64,000 nt of DNA from RUG11690 sp045616665 (GTDB taxonomy: Bacteria > Bacteroidota > Bacteroidia > Bacteroidales > WCHB1-69), in assembly GCA_045616665.1 (NCBI GenBank), contig JAZLHE010000029.1, forward strand, positions 1 to 64,000. Reading direction: 5' to 3'. Shown here piece after piece: positions 60,247 through 64,000 of this stretch. Under the pieces are notes generated by a model, which was not told where the DNA came from, did not search any database, and was given only the letters and a program-made list of their open reading frames with translations. Numbering within the stretch: position 1 is the stretch's first letter; every line of letters starts with the position of its first letter. A program made the translations under genes and the position numbers.

Positions 60247-62376
60247 TTAGACATCTTTCATAGACAAGGTGATACGTTTTCTATCCACCTCTATTCCTAT
60301 TATTTTGACCATCACTTTCTGATTAAGTTTAACCACTTCGTTGGGATCTTTCACAAATTTATTGGCCAAGCGGCTAACGTGTACCAAGCCATCCTGATGC
60401 ACACCAATATCCACAAAACAGCCGAAATTGGTTATATTGGTAACGATACCGGGAACCACCATTCCTTCTTTCAGATCATTAATCGAAGTGATGTTTTTAT
60501 CAAATTCGAAGACTTCGTAATTCTGGCGAGGGTCACGTCCCGGCTTTGCCAACTCCTGCATAATGTCGTTCAAAGTGGGTAATCCGACCTTATCGGTAAT
60601 AAAATCATTAAGATTGATTTTTCTGCGCAATTCGGCATTGGACATCAATTCGGCTACGGAACAATTTGCCTGTTTGGCCATTGCCGTGACCACGCCATAA
60701 CTTTCGGGATGGACGGCACTGGCATCGAGTGGATTTTCGGCATCTCTGATCCGCAAGAAGCCGGCGGCTTGCTCAAAGGCCTTAGCCCCAAAACGAGGCA
60801 CCAGTTTCAGCGCATTACGATGCTGAAACGGACCATTTTCGTTGCGATAATCTACTATATTCTTGGCCAGACTTGGTCCCACACCAGAAACGTATGCTAA
60901 CAACTCCCTACTTGCCGTATTGACCTCCACTCCCACGCTATTCACGCAGCTTTCGACGGTTTCCTGCAGACTTGATTGCAGCCGGTTTTGATTGACATCG
61001 TGCTGATATTGACCAACACCGATGGATTTAGGGTCAATTTTCACTAATTCCGCCAAGGGATCCATCAGGCGGCGACCGATTGAAACAGCACCTCTCACGG
61101 TCACATCATAATCCGGAAACTCAGCGCGTGCCACCTCAGAAGCAGAATACACCGAAGCCCCACTTTCGTTAACTACCACCGCCATCACATCACGCTCAAA
61201 CGGAATATGGCGAACGAAATTTTCCGTTTCACGGCCTGCCGTGCCATTTCCAATGGCGATGGCATCAACTTTGTATTGCACCACCAGGCGTTTCAACTTA
61301 TCGGATGCAAGTTTGTACTGGGAATGCGGCGGATTCGGATAAATCGTTTCCGTATGAAGCAATTTGCCTTGTTTATCCAAAATCACCAACTTGCAACCTG
61401 TTCGGAAGCCTGGATCCAGTGCCAATACGGTTTTTTGTCCCATTGGAGGAGCCATCAGCAACTGTCGGAGATTGGTTACAAACACCTTAATGGCTTCTGT
61501 ATCGGCCTTTTCCTTATAAAACTTACGCATTTCCGTTTCCATCTGAGGTTGCAGCAGCCGTTTATACGCATCTTCAATGGACATTTCAACTTGTCGGGAG
61601 CAATCATTGTCGTCCCGCAGATAGAACTTTTTAATGGTATCCACGGCTCTTTCTTCATCCGGGGAGATAGTCAATTGCAAGAATCCCTCTTCTTCCCCAC
61701 GGAACATCGCCAACATACGATGAGAAGGCACTTTCGCCAACTTTTCAGAAGCATTGAAGTAGATGCCGTATTTTTCACCTTCTTCCTCTTTATTTTTAAC
61801 CACTTTAGAGGAAATCAGCGCATAATTTCTAAATTGGATTCTCAAACGCTCGCGCACCCCCACATTTTCGCTCACCCACTCTGCCATAATATCACGGGCA
61901 CCGGCAAGAGCGTCTTCCACCGTTGTCACAGACTTTTCTGGATTGACGAACTTCGCTGCCGTTGATTGCAAGTCAATAAGTCCCTGACGCATAATGATTT
62001 TTGCCAATGGTTCGAGACCTCGTTCAACAGCCACCGATGCCCTCGTTTTCCGTTTAGGCCGATATGGAAGATACAAGTCTTCCAACTCGTTCATTTTAAG
62101 TGCATTATTTATCTTGTCCTGTAATTCCGGAGTTAATTTTCCTTGTTCGGCGATGGAATCCAAGATGGCCGCCCGACGTTTATCCAGCTCCTGCCATTTG
62201 GAATACAAATCACGGATGGCAGCAATTTGGACTTCATCCAGGCTGTCGGTCACTTCTTTACGATAACGGGCTATAAAAGGGATTGTTGCCCCCGATTCCA
62301 ACAAATCGAGGGTGTTTTTGACCTGATTTTCCGTAAGGCCAAGTTCTTCAGCGATCAAAGCAGCATAATTCTTCAT
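60247..62376 (-). CDS. tex: Tex-family RNA-binding protein
   Basis: A 709-residue Tex (transcription accessory protein). The N-terminal HTH region is followed by a YqgF-type RNase H fold (VLALDPGFRTGCKLVILDKQGKLLHT), a helix-hairpin-helix pair (ELLAYVSGVGPSLAKNIVDY) and a C-terminal S1 domain (VVPGIVTNITNFGCFVDIGV with KRITLSMKDV at the end). Tex binds nucleic acids and affects transcription. A -7 box is at 62402-62409. Confidence 0.95.
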   Translation of the reverse strand: MKNYAALIAEELGLTENQVKNTLDLLESGATIPFIARYRKEVTDSLDEVQIAAIRDLYSKWQELDKRRAAILDSIAEQGKLTPELQDKINNALKMNELEDLYLPYRPKRKTRASVAVERGLEPLAKIIMRQGLIDLQSTAAKFVNPEKSVTTVEDALAGARDIMAEWVSENVGVRERLRIQFRNYALISSKVVKNKEEEGEKYGIYFNASEKLAKVPSHRMLAMFRGEEEGFLQLTISPDEERAVDTIKKFYLRDDNDCSRQVEMSIEDAYKRLLQPQMETEMRKFYKEKADTEAIKVFVTNLRQLLMAPPMGQKTVLALDPGFRTGCKLVILDKQGKLLHTETIYPNPPHSQYKLASDKLKRLVVQYKVDAIAIGNGTAGRETENFVRHIPFERDVMAVVVNESGASVYSASEVARAEFPDYDVTVRGAVSIGRRLMDPLAELVKIDPKSIGVGQYQHDVNQNRLQSSLQETVESCVNSVGVEVNTASRELLAYVSGVGPSLAKNIVDYRNENGPFQHRNALKLVPRFGAKAFEQAAGFLRIRDAENPLDASAVHPESYGVVTAMAKQANCSVAELMSNAELRRKINLNDFITDKVGLPTLNDIMQELAKPGRDPRQNYEVFEFDKNITSINDLKEGMVVPGIVTNITNFGCFVDIGVHQDGLVHVSRLANKFVKDPNEVVKLNQKVMVKIIGIEVDRKRITLSMKDV

Positions 62377-62401
62377 ATCTTATCATTTGAGAACCAAAAT
62401 G

Positions 62402-62409
62402 CAAATATA
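62402..62409 (-). promoter_or_regulatory. -7 box for tex
   Basis: TATATTTG on the minus strand, 26 bases before the ATG at 62376. It fits TAnnTTTG. Confidence 0.55.
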
Positions 62410-62419
62410 TCAAAAAAAA

Positions 62420-62550
62420 CGGAATTATCCTCTTCCGTCTTGCAAACCTTTCTTTTATAGATTCAACCCACAAAGTTATAACGAAAGTATCGGTAAAGAA
62501 AAACATTCTCGAGAAAAAAATCTTTTACAAGACCCAAAGGGATAATTCCG
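62420..62550. mobile_element. Second MITE-like element with inverted dispersed repeats
   Basis: CGGAATTATCCTCTTCCGTC (from 62420) and the copy ending GGGATAATTCCG (62539-62550) are inverted versions of one repeat. They bound a 78-base AT-rich centre without coding capacity. The structure parallels the element at 49192-49358. Confidence 0.45.
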
Positions 62551-62651
62551 TTCTAAAATGCGATATTTGCAATCCAATATGACATATAAGATAATACAGA
62601 CAAAGTTAAAACTTAACATAAGATAAACACTGAGGATAACGAGATTTTTAG

Positions 62652-62659
62652 TATCTTTG
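62652..62659 (+). promoter_or_regulatory. -7 box for the restriction-modification operon
   Basis: TATCTTTG lies 60 bases before the ATG at 62720 and fits TAnnTTTG. Confidence 0.55.
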
Positions 62660-62719
62660 CAAAATCCTTCTTTTATATATTTTTATTAAAATAAAATATT
62701 GTAATACAAATAAATAAAG

Positions 62720-63394
62720 ATGAAACCAAAACTTACGATAGAGAAACTGGAAGCAGAAGCAAAAATATTCTGCACAACAGAATCAACGATAAAGATTAGC
62801 GAATTGTATGGCATAACTGATGGTAAAGCTGTTGGCACATACGTTGAACATAAATTCCAACAACAATTAAAATCCAAATATTCCGTAACAATAGGTTCTT
62901 CTGCAAGTGGGATAGATTTACCATCGAAGGATATTCTAACCGATATTAAGGTTACATCCATTAAGCAACCACAATCGTCATGCCCCTATAAAGATGCAAA
63001 ACAAAAGATATTTGGTTTGGGCTACAATCTTTTAGTCTTTGTTTACAACAAAGTTGACAATGCCAAAACTAAAACTACGACATTGCACTTTGTAAGTTGT
63101 GCTTTTATTTCAAGCGAACGGACTGCCGACTATACTACCACGTATCGTTTACGTGAAATGATAAAGGACAAAGCGAATGAAGAAGATATTGTTGCATATT
63201 TAACGGACAGAAATATTCCAGCTGATGAAATCACTTTGCATAATATGGCAAAGGTAATTCTAAATAATCCACCGAAACAAGGATATCTGACGATTTCCAA
63301 TGCTTTGCAATGGAGATTACAATACCAAAGAATAGTCTCTTTAGAGAAATCGGTATCAGGCATTAACAAAATTATTGACGATATTGAAAAATGA
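62720..63394 (+). CDS. Restriction endonuclease-like protein
   Basis: A 224-residue protein with a PD-(D/E)XK arrangement: E43 in YVEHKFQQQL, D66 in SASGIDLPSKD and D75-I-K77 in ILTDIKVTS. It overlaps the following DNA methyltransferase gene by 4 bases (ATGA at 63391-63394), so it is most likely the endonuclease of a type II-like restriction-modification system. The C-terminal half is helical (NIPADEITLHNMAKVILNNP). The recognition site cannot be read. The low GC and the edge position fit an acquired module. Confidence 0.78.
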   Translation: MKPKLTIEKLEAEAKIFCTTESTIKISELYGITDGKAVGTYVEHKFQQQLKSKYSVTIGSSASGIDLPSKDILTDIKVTSIKQPQSSCPYKDAKQKIFGLGYNLLVFVYNKVDNAKTKTTTLHFVSCAFISSERTADYTTTYRLREMIKDKANEEDIVAYLTDRNIPADEITLHNMAKVILNNPPKQGYLTISNALQWRLQYQRIVSLEKSVSGINKIIDDIEK

Positions 63395-64000
63395 GACTTT
63401 TTGATGCCGACATAAGCAATTCCGTCTTTTGCTTTCTTAAAAGCAAGAAAAACGCAATGACATCAATAGAAGAGGCCAACAAACTTCTTCAAAAAAAGTG
63501 TGGTGTCAAAGATTTTTTTACGAACAATTCTGAACTATCACAAATACAAGAAGAACTGAATAGCACTTATGCATACGTGGCTTGCGAAAGCAATGCTGAA
63601 TATGGTGATTTTCAAACAAATCTAAATTTAGCGAGTCAAATAACAGAGAAATTGGAGGAGAAAGGGATTTCACCTAAAGTTGTGATTGAACCAACTTGCG
63701 GAAAGGGACATTTCATTCTTGCAGCATTGAATACTTTTAGTAATATAGAAAAGATATTGGGCATAGAAATTCAGAAAAAACATATTTGGCAGGCAAAATT
63801 TAATGTCTTAGACTTTTTTCTGAATAATCCTGACAAGAAAAGACCAGAAGTGCGTCTTGTTCATTCCAGCATATTTGACTACAATTATCAAACTATAAAA
63901 AAATCGATTGGCGAAAAAGAATTGCTAATTATAGGCAATCCGCCTTGGGTGACCAATTCGGAATTGAGTGCAATGGATTCAAAAAATCTACCGCAAAAAT
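63391..64000 (+). CDS. DNA methyltransferase of RM system (3' end cut)
   Basis: The first 203 codons of an adenine- or N4-cytosine-specific DNA methyltransferase, truncated by the window edge. The SAM motif I is VVIEPTCGKGHFIL (98-111) and motif IV is GNPPWVT (182-188), the order of gamma/N6-type enzymes. It starts in the stop codon region of the endonuclease gene. It protects host DNA from that nuclease. Full length and specificity domain lie beyond the window. Confidence 0.88.
   Translation, partial: MRLFDADISNSVFCFLKSKKNAMTSIEEANKLLQKKCGVKDFFTNNSELSQIQEELNSTYAYVACESNAEYGDFQTNLNLASQITEKLEEKGISPKVVIEPTCGKGHFILAALNTFSNIEKILGIEIQKKHIWQAKFNVLDFFLNNPDKKRPEVRLVHSSIFDYNYQTIKKSIGEKELLIIGNPPWVTNSELSAMDSKNLPQK

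Larger units (their letters stand above)
62377..62719. other. Intergenic region with inverted repeat pair
   Basis: Holds the tex promoter (62402-62409), two copies of the dispersed repeat in opposite orientation (62420-62446 and 62525-62550), and the promoter of the restriction endonuclease gene (62652-62659). No gene is supported here. Confidence 0.65.

Noticed and set aside
61207..61965. 252-codon plus-strand frame opposite tex
   Set aside because: It lies fully inside tex, is rich in His/Phe/Arg from reversed codons, and has no recognisable domain.
1..64000. tRNA and rRNA genes
   Set aside because: Reading through the intergenic stretches showed no cloverleaf-like sequence with a GGTTC-type T arm or any rRNA segment; a dedicated tRNA scan would settle this.

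Overview
The window reads as a chromosomal segment of a Bacteroidota bacterium, most likely order Bacteroidales. Support comes from the many promoters with a TAnnTTTG -7 box, the near absence of Shine-Dalgarno sequences, a 2351-residue secreted protein ending in a type IX secretion (T9SS) sorting domain, an OmpP1/FadL-type porin, and the style of the housekeeping genes (uvrA, rlmD, mrdA-rodA, miaA, trmB, trmD, tex). No rRNA or tRNA gene was seen.

Layout. 1-757: gene-poor, with an IS3-type transposase scrap and two perfect hairpins. 758-6684 (minus): surface-polysaccharide operon with a GNAT acetyltransferase, a HisC-like aminotransferase, a cytidylyltransferase/oxidoreductase fusion, a LicD phosphotransferase and two glycosyltransferases. 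6707-23425 (all minus): a dense accessory, defence-like array. In transcription order from the right it holds an AlbA/ATPase regulator, a DUF4062/ATPase regulator, a four-gene ATPase / small protein / PRTase-like / NADAR operon, two tandem Septu-like ATPase + HNH pairs, an ATPase + PD-(D/E)XK-like pair, and a cassette led by an MBL-fold hydrolase that also holds a PIN-like protein and proteins of unknown function. Most units are separated by copies of one GC-rich hairpin repeat, so the array looks modular.

23662-41805 is core genome: a DUF3307 remnant, a DUF2490 protein, uvrA, a PD-(D/E)XK-like protein, rlmD, the prenyl synthase-mrdA-rodA-nadD operon (minus), the rlmB-phosphoesterase-miaA operon (plus), an OmpP1 porin, a GtrA protein, trmB and an MsbA-like exporter. 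41879-48934 is the giant T9SS-exported surface protein. 49402-50909 is xseB-O-methyltransferase-trmD. 51011-56669 is a ribosomal-protein operon running only from rplV to rpsE: the genes that usually flank it on both sides are missing here, and it ends in a clear terminator. 57091-62376 carries a lipoprotein, an M20 peptidase, a short MutS-family ATPase and tex. From 62720 a restriction endonuclease-like gene and an overlapping DNA methyltransferase (cut by the window end) form a restriction-modification system.

The best candidate for an undescribed system is the four-gene operon at 17086-20181. A P-loop ATPase of the SMC/OLD type is translationally coupled to a 110-residue protein, a protein with a phosphoribosyltransferase PRPP-loop motif and a NADAR protein, which suggests a nucleotide- or ADP-ribose-based immune mechanism. 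The MBL/PIN cassette at 6707-10668 is second. All functional statements are read from protein motifs by eye; no database search was run.
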